Origin: Pseudopedobacter beijingensis
Lineage (GTDB): Bacteria > Bacteroidota > Bacteroidia > Sphingobacteriales > Sphingobacteriaceae
Direction of reading: 5' to 3'
Assembly (NCBI RefSeq): GCF_042678145.1
Contig: NZ_JBHUDG010000002.1
Coordinates: forward strand, 1 to 64,000
DNA length: 64,000 nt
Made by a program: the position numbers and the translations under genes. Positions 9,805-18,479 of the stretch are shown here, one piece after another (the stretch's first letter is position 1; the number at the start of each line of letters is the position of its first letter). The notes beneath the pieces were generated by a model. That model made no database searches. It saw nothing but the letters and a program-made list of their open reading frames with translations, and was not told the DNA's origin.

Positions 9805-9812
9805 GATGTTAA

Positions 9813-12800
9813 TTAATATTCATGAACGTCTACGTGGTCGTAATTTTCAACCATCAATTCCTCAATTGATTTTTGACCTTTGTTTTTGTTGAATCTGTTA
9901 ATTATCCTATCAAAAATCTCGTACATAACCGGAACGATGATTAAAGTTAAGAATAAAGAACTTAACAAACCACCAATAATTACCCAGGCCAGACCATTTT
10001 TCCATTCAGCACCTGCACCACTTGCTATCGCAATAGGAAGCATACCTATAACCATCGCAATAGTTGTCATCAGGATTGGACGGAGACGGGCATGGTTTGC
10101 TAGAATAAGTGCTTCTCTGGTAGATTTACCTTCAGCTTTCATGTGGTTGGTAAAGTCAACAAGGATAATTGCATTTTTAGCTACTAGACCAATCAACATA
10201 ATAATACCTAAAATGGTGAATATGTTTAAGGAATTATTTGTTAAACCCAGAGCAAGTAAAGCACCTATCATAGATAACGGAATGGAGAACATTACCACAA
10301 ATGGATAGATGAAACTATCGTAAAGGGCAACCATAATAAAGTATACCAATAGAATAGAAGCCAGTAAGGCAATTCCTAAGGTACCGAAACCTTCTGATTG
10401 GTTTTCCATATTACCACCCCATACATAAGATACACCGGTTGGTTTGGTTAATTTATCTAGTTTAGCTCCAAACTCGTTGGCAACAGTACCTGTTGGACGA
10501 CCAACTACTTGAGATTGTACGGTTACAGAAGTTGATTTATCTCTTCTTTCCAGCTGACTTGGGCCCGAGCTTTGTGTGATATCAGCAAATTGAGATAATT
10601 TCACCTGTTTACCGTTTTTGTTAACAAACATCAGGTTACTTACATCATCTATGTTTCTTCTGTTGAAATCCTGATAGCGTATATTAATGTCGTATTCGTA
10701 CTCTCCCTGACGGAATTTTCCATCTGTATTACCACTAAATGCGGTTTGCATTGTTCCACCAACAGTAGACAAATCTAAGCCTAATGCAGCCATTTTATCG
10801 CGATCAACCTGAACGTTGATCTCTGGATTTCCGGCTTCTACCGTTAATTTAACTTCAGATGCACCAGGAACAGATTTTAATTCTTCGCCTGCAACTTCTG
10901 CAAATTTTAATACGCTATCTAAATCAGAACCAACAACAATTAATTGAATTGGAGCGTTTTCTGCAGTACCCAATATACTAACGGGAACACTTTTTACCTT
11001 TGCACCTACTAATATTTTAGCCAGTTCGCGACTCACTTTTGCTGCATATATATTAGAGTCGTCTTTTCTGTCTTTCTTCTCGACCAGTTTGACGTTGATT
11101 TCTGCTTTATAAGCAGTGGCCTGCGTACCGCCCATTCCTTCACTGGACTGACCCACCATGGTGATTAGTGCAGTAACTTCTGGTTTTGTAGATAAAAACT
11201 CCTCAGCTTTTTGAGCCATTTGGTTGGTTTGCTCTATAGAGGCATCTTTCGGCATTTCTATCTGAACAAGAAATTCACCCCTATCACTTTGAGGGAAGAA
11301 ATCTGTACCTATATATCCAGTTCCTAGTAAGGCAAATGACAGCATTAACAATCCAAAGGTTAAACCTAATGTGGTTTTTTTATGCCCTAAACACCATTTA
11401 AGGATACGGGTCACCCAGTTGGTGAAAGCTTTTAATCCTGCTTCGAACTTAACAATGATTTTTCCGAACAGATTACTTCCGGTTATTTTCTCCAGCTTAC
11501 CAAATCTGGATGATAATAAAGGAACTACAGTAAATGAAACAAACAAGGACAAAAGTGTAGATATAATTACCACCACACAGAATTGTCTTAAAATGTCTGA
11601 TACCAAACCTGTACTGATAGCAATAGGGAAGAACACTACAACGATAACGAAAGTGATAGATACAACCGTAAAACCAATTTCTTTAGTAGCATCCATAGAT
11701 GCTCTTACCCGGTTTTTTCCCATTTCCATGTGTCTGTAAATGTTTTCGAGTACAACAATAGCATCGTCCACAAGAATACCTACCACTAATGAAAGTCCTA
11801 ACAATGACATCAGGTTAAGGGAGAAGTTCATGATGCTCATTCCAATAAACGTTGTAATCAATGCCAATGGAATTGAAATCATAACGAATACGGCATTTCT
11901 TAAGCTGTGTAAGAAAAATAACATCACAAATGCAACAAGGATAACAGCTAAAAGTAAATCGTGTACAACAGCATTTGCAGAATCTAATGTAAATACCGAG
12001 CTGTCGTTAGCAACGTCTATTTTTAGTCCTACATCTTGATAATCTTTCTCTACTCTCTCGATAATTTTATAGATACCACGACTCACTTCAACGGCATTGG
12101 CATCAGATTGTTTTAATACCTGTAAAGCAATCGCACCTTTTCTGTCAACCCTTGCTATTTTTTCTACATCTTTCTGAGCGTCCTGAACATCTGCAATGTC
12201 CAACAGTCTTATTTGAGCACCACTATTTGGATTGGTTGAAATAACCAGGTTTCTGATGTCATTAACAGTTTTGTATTTTCCTGCTAAACGGATTAACACG
12301 TCCTGACTCTCTGTTTTTACACTACCAGTAGGGAAATCCAGATTAGAGTTTAATATGGCTTGTTGAACTTGTAATAAAGAAAGGTTATAGCCTTCTAGTT
12401 TATTTGCATCTATGCTTACCTGTATCTCACGTTCTTCGCCACCAATTAAGTTTACCTGAGCAACACCCGTTACACGAGACAAAATAGGAGCTATACGTTT
12501 ATCCATCAGGTCATAAAACTCTGCATCACTTAGCTTCGCAGAGGCAGACATTGTCATAATAGGCAAGTCATCCAAAGAGAATTTATTTAGTGCTGGTGTT
12601 TTGACGTCGTCCGGAAGTGTACTCAATATAGCATTGATTTTTCTTTGGGCATCGTTAAGCGCAATATCTACGTTAGTACCATTGTTCAATGTAATAACTA
12701 CAACAGATAAGCTTTCGTAAGATTTAGATTCAATCTTTTTGATGTTCTCCATGGAAGATATCGCATCCTCTATCTTCTTGGTTACCGTATTTTCTACCTC

Positions 12801-12971
12801 GCTTGGAGATGCACCCGGGTAAATAGTACTTACTGATACTACAGAAGGAGAGAATTTTGGCAATAACTCATAATTTAATGAGAAATAGCTTAATAATCCT
12901 AACAATGTAAGTACAGTAAAAACTACTATTACCAGCGACGGTCTTTTTATAGATATTTCTGTAATTTTCAT
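9813..12971 (-). CDS. RND efflux pump, inner-membrane transporter (AcrB/MexF-type, HAE1)
   Basis: A 1052-residue proton-driven transporter that exports hydrophobic compounds through an MFP and a TolC-type channel. It has the typical RND layout: TM1 at about 13-32, a large periplasmic loop, TM2-TM6, a second loop, and TM8-TM12. The proton-relay Asp pair is in GILVDDAIVVLE (near 400) and the TM10 Lys is in GLVAKNAIILVDF (near 930). The tail is cytoplasmic and acidic. It is the last gene of a four-gene operon (TetR, TolC, MFP, RND), 45 bases after the MFP. The drug profile cannot be told from sequence. Heavy-metal (CusA) types are less likely because their Met-rich motifs are not evident. Confidence 0.95.
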   Translation of the reverse strand: MKITEISIKRPSLVIVVFTVLTLLGLLSYFSLNYELLPKFSPSVVSVSTIYPGASPSEVENTVTKKIEDAISSMENIKKIESKSYESLSVVVITLNNGTNVDIALNDAQRKINAILSTLPDDVKTPALNKFSLDDLPIMTMSASAKLSDAEFYDLMDKRIAPILSRVTGVAQVNLIGGEEREIQVSIDANKLEGYNLSLLQVQQAILNSNLDFPTGSVKTESQDVLIRLAGKYKTVNDIRNLVISTNPNSGAQIRLLDIADVQDAQKDVEKIARVDRKGAIALQVLKQSDANAVEVSRGIYKIIERVEKDYQDVGLKIDVANDSSVFTLDSANAVVHDLLLAVILVAFVMLFFLHSLRNAVFVMISIPLALITTFIGMSIMNFSLNLMSLLGLSLVVGILVDDAIVVLENIYRHMEMGKNRVRASMDATKEIGFTVVSITFVIVVVFFPIAISTGLVSDILRQFCVVVIISTLLSLFVSFTVVPLLSSRFGKLEKITGSNLFGKIIVKFEAGLKAFTNWVTRILKWCLGHKKTTLGLTFGLLMLSFALLGTGYIGTDFFPQSDRGEFLVQIEMPKDASIEQTNQMAQKAEEFLSTKPEVTALITMVGQSSEGMGGTQATAYKAEINVKLVEKKDRKDDSNIYAAKVSRELAKILVGAKVKSVPVSILGTAENAPIQLIVVGSDLDSVLKFAEVAGEELKSVPGASEVKLTVEAGNPEINVQVDRDKMAALGLDLSTVGGTMQTAFSGNTDGKFRQGEYEYDINIRYQDFNRRNIDDVSNLMFVNKNGKQVKLSQFADITQSSGPSQLERRDKSTSVTVQSQVVGRPTGTVANEFGAKLDKLTKPTGVSYVWGGNMENQSEGFGTLGIALLASILLVYFIMVALYDSFIYPFVVMFSIPLSMIGALLALGLTNNSLNIFTILGIIMLIGLVAKNAIILVDFTNHMKAEGKSTREALILANHARLRPILMTTIAMVIGMLPIAIASGAGAEWKNGLAWVIIGGLLSSLFLTLIIVPVMYEIFDRIINRFNKNKGQKSIEELMVENYDHVDVHEY

Positions 12972-13016
12972 TCTAAATATTTTGGTTGTTTTCTCCTGTT
13001 ATTCCGAAAAGAGAAA

Positions 13017-14075
13017 TTATTTAATAGCACTAATTTGTGTTCCGTCTACCAGATTAATCTGACCACTTACGATTACGATTTCACCTTCCTGTAAGCCGCT
13101 TAAAATCTCTACCTGATCTCCTAATATTCTACCGGCAACAACTTGACGTTCTTTTGCATGATCGCCATTAGCAATAAAAACTTTATTGCTGCTTACACTT
13201 CCAACAAATGCGGTACGTGGGATAATAACAACAGGAGCTTGTTTCGCAAATTCAAAAACTGCAGTTCCGTACATTCCGGCTCTGATATCATTATTCTGAT
13301 TGTTTGATAATTCAATCTCAATAGGAAAGTTTAAAGAGTTATCCGCCTTTGGGGCAATAAACGATACTTTTCCGTTGAAAGATTTATCAGGATAAACATT
13401 CGTTGTTATTTTTACGTTGTCTCCAATTTTTAAGGCTGCTACCTGAGACTCTGTTACGGTGGTAGACAACTTTAATTTAGAAACATCTACAATCTCGAAT
13501 AATTGGGTACCAGGAGAAACGTATGTACCTACCTCAATTAATTTTTTATTCACTATGCCGTTGATAGGAGCTTTAATGTTTGCGTCGCTCAGTTTTCTGT
13601 TAGATTCCTTCAGCGTAGCTAAAGCTCTTTCAACGTTTAATCTTTGCGCATCTAATTGTTGTTGAGTGACACCACCTGTTTTAAATGAACTTTCGAAACG
13701 TTCAAGATCTTTTTTTGCATTGTCGTAAGTAGCTTGTGCATTTGAAGATGTTACATTCAATAGTTCAGAATCAAGGTAAGCGATTATTTGCCCTTTATTT
13801 ACTTTTGAACCTACATCTACCAAAATTCTGGTGATTCTACCTGAGTTTTCAGCAGAGAAAGTAAGATCCTGAGAAGGAAGAAAGTTACCATTTACGCTGA
13901 AATCTAAATCCAGAGGTTGTTTGGTAACCGAACTGGTACGAACTGTTACCGCTCCTGAGCCTTGAGCAACAATTGCTGTCTTCTCCTCGTTTTTCTTTTT
14001 ATTGTTCGATAGTATCCATCCTATTCCCCCAATTACGACAATAAGGATAATTACTGTTGTTAATACTTTTTTCAT
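13017..14075 (-). CDS. RND efflux periplasmic adaptor (membrane fusion protein)
   Basis: A 352-residue MFP linking the RND pump to the outer-membrane channel. An N-terminal anchor (VLTTVIILIVVIGGIGWIL) is followed by the first half of the lipoyl domain (GRITRILVDVGSKVNKGQII), a coiled-coil hairpin near 110-160, the second lipoyl half (IKAPINGIVNKKLIEVGTYV), a beta-barrel and a membrane-proximal domain. It starts 2 bases after the TolC stop, so the two genes are translationally linked. Confidence 0.94.
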   Translation of the reverse strand: MKKVLTTVIILIVVIGGIGWILSNNKKKNEEKTAIVAQGSGAVTVRTSSVTKQPLDLDFSVNGNFLPSQDLTFSAENSGRITRILVDVGSKVNKGQIIAYLDSELLNVTSSNAQATYDNAKKDLERFESSFKTGGVTQQQLDAQRLNVERALATLKESNRKLSDANIKAPINGIVNKKLIEVGTYVSPGTQLFEIVDVSKLKLSTTVTESQVAALKIGDNVKITTNVYPDKSFNGKVSFIAPKADNSLNFPIEIELSNNQNNDIRAGMYGTAVFEFAKQAPVVIIPRTAFVGSVSSNKVFIANGDHAKERQVVAGRILGDQVEILSGLQEGEIVIVSGQINLVDGTQISAIK

Positions 14076-14077
14076 GA

Positions 14078-15403
14078 TTAGTTTAATAATGTTTTGATGT
14101 TACCTTGAGATTTTATAAGTTGTATTTCAGCAATTTTATAATTTAATAAAGCTTGGTTGTAGCTGTTTTGAGCTTGGGTTAAAGCGTTCTCTGTATCTAA
14201 TAGATCTGTAAGAGAAGCTAAACCGTTATTATAGTTATTTTGAGTACTGTTATATATCTCTTGTGCCAGTTTTACGTTTTTTCTTTGAGATTGTATAGTA
14301 CTAAAACTGTTTTTTAACTGTATTTTGGCATTTTCATAAGAAGCATTTAATGCATTGGTAGTAGCCTTAGTGTCTTCTTCTGCTTTTAAAATGTCTATTT
14401 CAGCCTGTTTTACTTTTGATCTGGTACGCAGGCCACTAAAAATAGGAACCCTTAGAGAAAGACCAATTGCTGAAGCATCGTAACCAACAGAACCTTTGTC
14501 CATAGATTTAGTTTTAAAGGGATCAAATGTGCTGGTCATGGTCGTGTAATTGTAAGATCCGGACAGTGCCAATGTAGGATAATATTCAGATACGTAAGCT
14601 TTTCGTTGCAGGTCCAGTAAAGTTCTTTGTACATCCATTAACTGTAGCTCGGTTCTGCTATTTACGTTGATATCGCTTTCTAAAAGCGGTAATGAATTAA
14701 CATTTTTCAATTCAGCTGGATGTAAAGAAATCTTCGTATTTACAGGCATTCCCATAGCCAGTTTTAATTGTATTTCCAGTTGTTCAACAGCATTTACAAG
14801 TTGTTCCCGTTGAGTTTCTAAATTTGTTAGGTTTACTTTTATCCTGTCAACATCAATTTTTTTAGCCAACCCGTTATTGTACTGATTAGTAATCATTTTA
14901 TCTATAACTTTAATGTTCTTGATGTTTGTGTCAATAACAGATAGCTGTTGTTTATTAACCAATATTTGGTAATAGCTGTTTGCAGTTTGTTCAATTACCT
15001 GCTCTTCAGTTAATGTGGCGTTTAAACTATAGTAGTCTTCACTTACTTTAGCTGCTTTTAGTCCGGTAAATACTTGCTGGTTAAAAAGTTGTTGGTCAAC
15101 TTGTATACCTGCGCCGGAATTCCACGCTCTTCCCATTTTAAATGCACCCATATCGGTTACCAGTTGGCCAATTATTGGGTTATAGGCTAGATTTGCACTT
15201 CCATTTACTTGTGGTAATGCAGCGGCTCTAACCTCGTTGGTTTTTTGTTTTCCGCCTTCAATATCCAATCTGCTCTTTTTAGCATTTTGGTTGTTGTCTA
15301 TCGCATATTTTAAGGCTTCTTTTAATGTCAGCGTTTGCTGCGCAAAACCTTGCGAGAACGATAGCAGGCCTATGAGGGTTATTACTAGCTTAATCGATTT
15401 CAT
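14078..15403 (-). CDS. TolC-family outer-membrane efflux channel
   Basis: A 441-residue TolC-like protein. A signal peptide (MKSIKLVITLIGLLSFSQGFAQ) is followed by two repeated helical hairpins with the usual Gln/Asn/Ala-rich coiled coils (for example QLSVIDTNIKNIKVIDKMI and KLAQEIYNSTQNNYNNGLAS). It lies between the TetR regulator and the MFP in one operon. The tripartite channel role is a family-level inference. Confidence 0.93.
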   Translation of the reverse strand: MKSIKLVITLIGLLSFSQGFAQQTLTLKEALKYAIDNNQNAKKSRLDIEGGKQKTNEVRAAALPQVNGSANLAYNPIIGQLVTDMGAFKMGRAWNSGAGIQVDQQLFNQQVFTGLKAAKVSEDYYSLNATLTEEQVIEQTANSYYQILVNKQQLSVIDTNIKNIKVIDKMITNQYNNGLAKKIDVDRIKVNLTNLETQREQLVNAVEQLEIQLKLAMGMPVNTKISLHPAELKNVNSLPLLESDINVNSRTELQLMDVQRTLLDLQRKAYVSEYYPTLALSGSYNYTTMTSTFDPFKTKSMDKGSVGYDASAIGLSLRVPIFSGLRTRSKVKQAEIDILKAEEDTKATTNALNASYENAKIQLKNSFSTIQSQRKNVKLAQEIYNSTQNNYNNGLASLTDLLDTENALTQAQNSYNQALLNYKIAEIQLIKSQGNIKTLLN

Positions 15404-15418
15404 GTGTTTTGTTTGTGT

Positions 15419-16036
15419 TTATTGTTTTTTTAGTCCTCTGTATAAAAGTGCTATAATGTCTTTCATTTTTTCTCTGAAACCGTTCATCAGTTCCGTAGAG
15501 AGTAGTATGGATGCAGGGTCAGAACAAAAATGGAGTTCAGCCATGCCAACTCCCATAATAATATTGTTAATGGTGTCTGCTGCTTTTTCGGTGTCAATTT
15601 CATCTATTTCACCCTTTTCTATTCTGGAATCCAGAAAATTTTCAACAATAATATTCTCTTTCTCTTTGATCTTTTGTCTTAGTTCTGCAAACCTGCTGTC
15701 TTTATAGAAATAGTCGATTTGCAAATCCTGTATTTTCATGATATGAAATTGCTCCGAAAAAGAGAGTCTGGCATCAATCATTTTCATTAAACCGTCAGGG
15801 ATGCTTTCTGCATCAGTTAACGCCTTGTATTGTTTTTCAAGCTGTTCGGCCAAAATAGTACTCGCTACTTCTAAAAAAAGTGAGTTTTTGTCGGGGAAAT
15901 AATAATAAAGTGCGGCTTTAGAGATATTCAGGTCATCGGCAATCTCGTTCATAGTCGTTTTCGAAATACCAAAATGAGAAAATCTTTTAAGGGCTGCCTC
16001 TATAATTCTTTCCTTCTTTCCATCTGATTCCACCAT
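15419..16036 (-). CDS. TetR/AcrR-family repressor of the efflux operon
   Basis: A 205-residue regulator. I prefer the ATG at 16036 (MVESDGKKERIIEAALKRF) over the upstream ATG at 16081, because the extra 15 residues overlap a perfect inverted repeat that looks like its operator. The N-terminal HTH (FGISKTTMNEIADDLNISKA, then LYYYFPDKNSLF) is canonical TetR. The rest is a ligand-binding helical domain with no assignable ligand. It is the first gene of the operon, 15 bases before tolC, so autorepression plus control of the pump is the natural model. Confidence 0.92.
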   Translation of the reverse strand: MVESDGKKERIIEAALKRFSHFGISKTTMNEIADDLNISKAALYYYFPDKNSLFLEVASTILAEQLEKQYKALTDAESIPDGLMKMIDARLSFSEQFHIMKIQDLQIDYFYKDSRFAELRQKIKEKENIIVENFLDSRIEKGEIDEIDTEKAADTINNIIMGVGMAELHFCSDPASILLSTELMNGFREKMKDIIALLYRGLKKQ

Positions 16037-16059
16037 AATTCTAACTTTTTTACTTTCTG

Positions 16060-16086
16060 ACTTTTTGAATTGAATAGTCAAAAGTA
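16060..16086. promoter_or_regulatory. Candidate TetR operator (perfect inverted repeat)
   Basis: ACTTTTTGA at 16060-16068 and TCAAAAAGT at 16078-16086 form a perfect 9-bp inverted repeat with a 9-base spacer. It lies 24-50 bases upstream of the chosen TetR start. Size and place fit a TetR-dimer site for autorepression. Confidence 0.6.
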
Positions 16087-16226
16087 CGACAAAATATTTT
16101 ATCTGACATATTTAAAAGAATTTTTATTTTCAAATGACAAAATATCCGCTCATTTTTCTTGGTCTATATTTTCTAATAAGTGTTCATTATTTTATATCAT
16201 AAATATCGTGAGGCGTTAATAAATTC

Positions 16227-16234
16227 TAACTTTG
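16227..16234 (+). promoter_or_regulatory. -7 promoter element of murB
   Basis: TAACTTTG matches TAnnTTTG. It overlaps the in-frame TTG at 16232, which rules against that TTG as a start and supports the ATG at 16262. No clear -33 TTG is seen. Confidence 0.55.
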
Positions 16235-16261
16235 CGATTAAGAAAGTCCATAACATATATC

Positions 16262-17281
16262 ATGCTAAATATTCAAAGAAATATTTCTTTAAAACCCTAT
16301 AACACATTTGGGATAGATGTAAAAGCGGCCTATTTAGTAGAAATTACTAAAAAAGAAGACCTGCAAACATTATTTTCTGATAGCGAATTGATGAAGTTAA
16401 ATCGATTGGTGATTGGTGGAGGAAGTAATGTTCTTTTTACTCAGGATTTTGAAGGTCTTATTATTAAAATGGGTATTAATTTTATACAGCAGCATGAAGT
16501 TGATGCTACAGAAGTGTTGGTACAGGCCGGAGCAGGGGTGGTGTGGAACGATTTAGTGAAATATTGTGTAGCCAATGGTTTTACTGGTATAGAAAACCTG
16601 AGTCTTATACCGGGTTCTGTAGGTGCTTCTCCAGTCCAAAATATAGGTGCATATGGGGTAGAAATAAAAGATGTTTTTGAAAGTTGTGAGGCCTTTGATA
16701 TAGCTACTGGTACATTCAAGATTTTTACTAAGGAAGATTGCGAGTTTGGATATAGAGATAGTATATTTAAACAACGTTTAAAAAACAAATATATCATTAC
16801 ATCGGTAAGTTATAAATTGTCTCATCAGCCCAATATAAATACTTCTTATGGAGCCATAGAGGCAGAATTAAAGACAAGAGGTATAGTTAATCCTACTATT
16901 AAAGACGTATCGGATGTAGTGTCTACCATTAGGGTTTCAAAACTTCCCGATCCTTCAACAATAGGAAATGCAGGCTCCTTTTTCAAAAACCCAATAGTAA
17001 AAAAAGAAAAGGTAGAAGAGCTGTTGGTCAAATTCCCGGATTTAGTACACTATAACGTGGATAAAAAGAATGTTAAACTGGCCGCAGGGTGGTTGATAGA
17101 ACAATGTGGATGGAAAGGAAAAGTAGTAGGTAATACGGGTACCTGGAAGAATCAGGCTCTGGTATTGGTTAATCATGGGGGAGCAACTGGGGAAGAAGTT
17201 TTTAATTTTTCTGACCTAATAATCAGTTCAGTAGCTAATAAATTTGATGTCTTTTTAGAACGGGAAGTGAACGTTATTTAA
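16262..17281 (+). CDS. murB: UDP-N-acetylenolpyruvoylglucosamine reductase
   Basis: This FAD enzyme reduces UDP-GlcNAc-enolpyruvate to UDP-MurNAc with NADPH, the second committed step of peptidoglycan synthesis in the cytosol. From the ATG at 16262 it is 339 residues, the length of the type I (E. coli-like) family. It opens with ISLKPYNTFGID. FAD-binding VIGGGSNVLFT lies near 47. GSVGASPVQNIGAYGVEI lies near 118-135. GYRDSIFK lies near 162 and AGSFFKNP near 238 (catalytic Ser region). The C-terminal WLIEQCGWKG and LVNHGGAT motifs are also present. It is a single gene. Confidence 0.96.
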   Translation: MLNIQRNISLKPYNTFGIDVKAAYLVEITKKEDLQTLFSDSELMKLNRLVIGGGSNVLFTQDFEGLIIKMGINFIQQHEVDATEVLVQAGAGVVWNDLVKYCVANGFTGIENLSLIPGSVGASPVQNIGAYGVEIKDVFESCEAFDIATGTFKIFTKEDCEFGYRDSIFKQRLKNKYIITSVSYKLSHQPNINTSYGAIEAELKTRGIVNPTIKDVSDVVSTIRVSKLPDPSTIGNAGSFFKNPIVKKEKVEELLVKFPDLVHYNVDKKNVKLAAGWLIEQCGWKGKVVGNTGTWKNQALVLVNHGGATGEEVFNFSDLIISSVANKFDVFLEREVNVI

Positions 17282-17455
17282 TACACAAGGAATTTAATTA
17301 CCTGCTATAATCATTAATTGAAAGAAAAATATTTTTGGCTTAGGTTTTGTGATAAATAAAAAGAGAATAATCTTTTGGATTAAATGTCCTTTTATTATTC
17401 GGGAATATTTAATTACGGGGTTTCATCTATTTATCTACTTATAAAACAAAACAGA

Positions 17456-17983
17456 ATGACAAAAATTGAATTCAATTCCCTTGTGATGCATCAGGCAGCT
17501 TCTCTTAGAATGCATGCGTTACATTTCACACATGATTCTGATGATGCAAACGACTTAGTACAGGATACTATGTTAAAAGCTATTACTTATTACAATAAGT
17601 TTAAAGAAGGAACTAACCTCAAAGGGTGGTTGTATACTATTATGAAGAATACCTTCATTAACAATTACCGCCGTTTTGTTAAAATCAATTCATTTGTCAC
17701 CATGACGGATGAAATAACATCCGCCCAATTATCATTTTCCTCAACTTCCAATAATGGAGAACACAAGTTTGTAATGGAAGATATTAAAAAAGCTTTGGGT
17801 AAACTACAGGAGGATTATTATGTGCCATTTATTATGCATTTCGAAGGGTTTAAATATCACGAGATTGCTGAATATTTAGAAATTCCGATCGGAACAGTTA
17901 AAACAAGGATACACGTGGCAAGAAAGCTCCTTAAAAAGAACCTTAAGGCATATGATTATACACTTAACGAGACTGCAGCATAA
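17456..17983 (+). CDS. ECF-family RNA polymerase sigma factor
   Basis: A 175-residue sigma-70 factor of the ECF group from the ATG at 17456 (MTKIEFNSLVMHQAASLRMH); the open frame extends upstream to 17384 without a family-like sequence. Region 2 (DDANDLVQDTMLKAITYYNKF, then GWLYTIMKNTFINNYRR) binds core and the -10. Region 4 (MHFEGFKYHEIAEYLEIPIG, then TVKTRIHVARKLLKK) is an HTH for the -35. No anti-sigma gene is adjacent. This stand-alone ECF type is widespread in Bacteroidota. Its regulon is unknown. Confidence 0.88.
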   Translation: MTKIEFNSLVMHQAASLRMHALHFTHDSDDANDLVQDTMLKAITYYNKFKEGTNLKGWLYTIMKNTFINNYRRFVKINSFVTMTDEITSAQLSFSSTSNNGEHKFVMEDIKKALGKLQEDYYVPFIMHFEGFKYHEIAEYLEIPIGTVKTRIHVARKLLKKNLKAYDYTLNETAA

Positions 17984-18205
17984 ATAAGAACCCTTAAAAA
18001 TTGATTTAATATTGTTAGTTTATACTTTTTTAGACAGATTGATGGTTTTTTGGATTGTGTTTTTTACTAAAAAACATGATTATTAGTAAGGGAGAATGTC
18101 TTGTTTTATTTAAAAGCTATAAATGGCTTTATTATTTCAATGATATGGTTTATGGGATTTTAATGTTCAATTAATTTTAATCAATATTGCAGTTGATTAT
18201 TAATA

Positions 18206-18457
18206 ATGGAAGATTACCCTATTTATACCAGGTTTCAGCTTGCTTTAAGAAATGGAAATGATAAACCCGCAATTTGGGTTGCCTTTGAAGGTAAGATTTA
18301 TGATGTTTCTGAAAGCAGGTTATGGAAAAATGGAAAGCACTACGAGCATTGGGCAGGGCAGGATTTAACAGAGGAATTGAAAGATGCTCCGCATACCAGC
18401 AAAGTTTTTGAAAAATTCAAGGTTGTTGGATATTTAAAATCAGAAGAAAAGGAATGA
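18206..18457 (+). CDS. Cytochrome b5-like heme/steroid-binding domain protein
   Basis: An 83-residue stand-alone cytochrome b5 fold. The core reads IWVAFEGKIYDVSESRLWKN. The likely heme-ligand regions are GKHYEHWAGQDLTEEL (about 50-65) and APHTSKVFEKFKVVG (about 68-82). There is no signal peptide, so it is cytosolic or membrane-peripheral. Small proteins of this type are predicted heme or steroid binders with little biochemistry behind them. Its last codons form one arm of a terminator shared with the convergent AsmA gene. Confidence 0.85.
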   Translation: MEDYPIYTRFQLALRNGNDKPAIWVAFEGKIYDVSESRLWKNGKHYEHWAGQDLTEELKDAPHTSKVFEKFKVVGYLKSEEKE

Positions 18458-18479
18458 TTCTTATCATTCCTTTTCTTCT
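18442..18479. terminator. Bidirectional terminator made from the coding ends of two convergent genes
   Basis: A 17-bp perfect stem (18442-18458 with 18463-18479) closes a TTCT loop. The left arm encodes the last codons and stop of the cytochrome b5-like gene. The right arm encodes the last codons and stop of the AsmA gene on the other strand. The two stops are only 6 bases apart. The arm ends in T/C-rich sequence. Confidence 0.65.

Noticed and set aside
9880..12039. Long plus-strand open frames opposite the RND pump gene
   Set aside because: They are antisense to a strongly conserved RND coding sequence, have no family-like content and no promoter; shadow frames.
16441..16797. A 118-residue frame on the minus strand within murB
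   Set aside because: Fully inside the murB catalytic region with no homology-like pattern; shadow frame.
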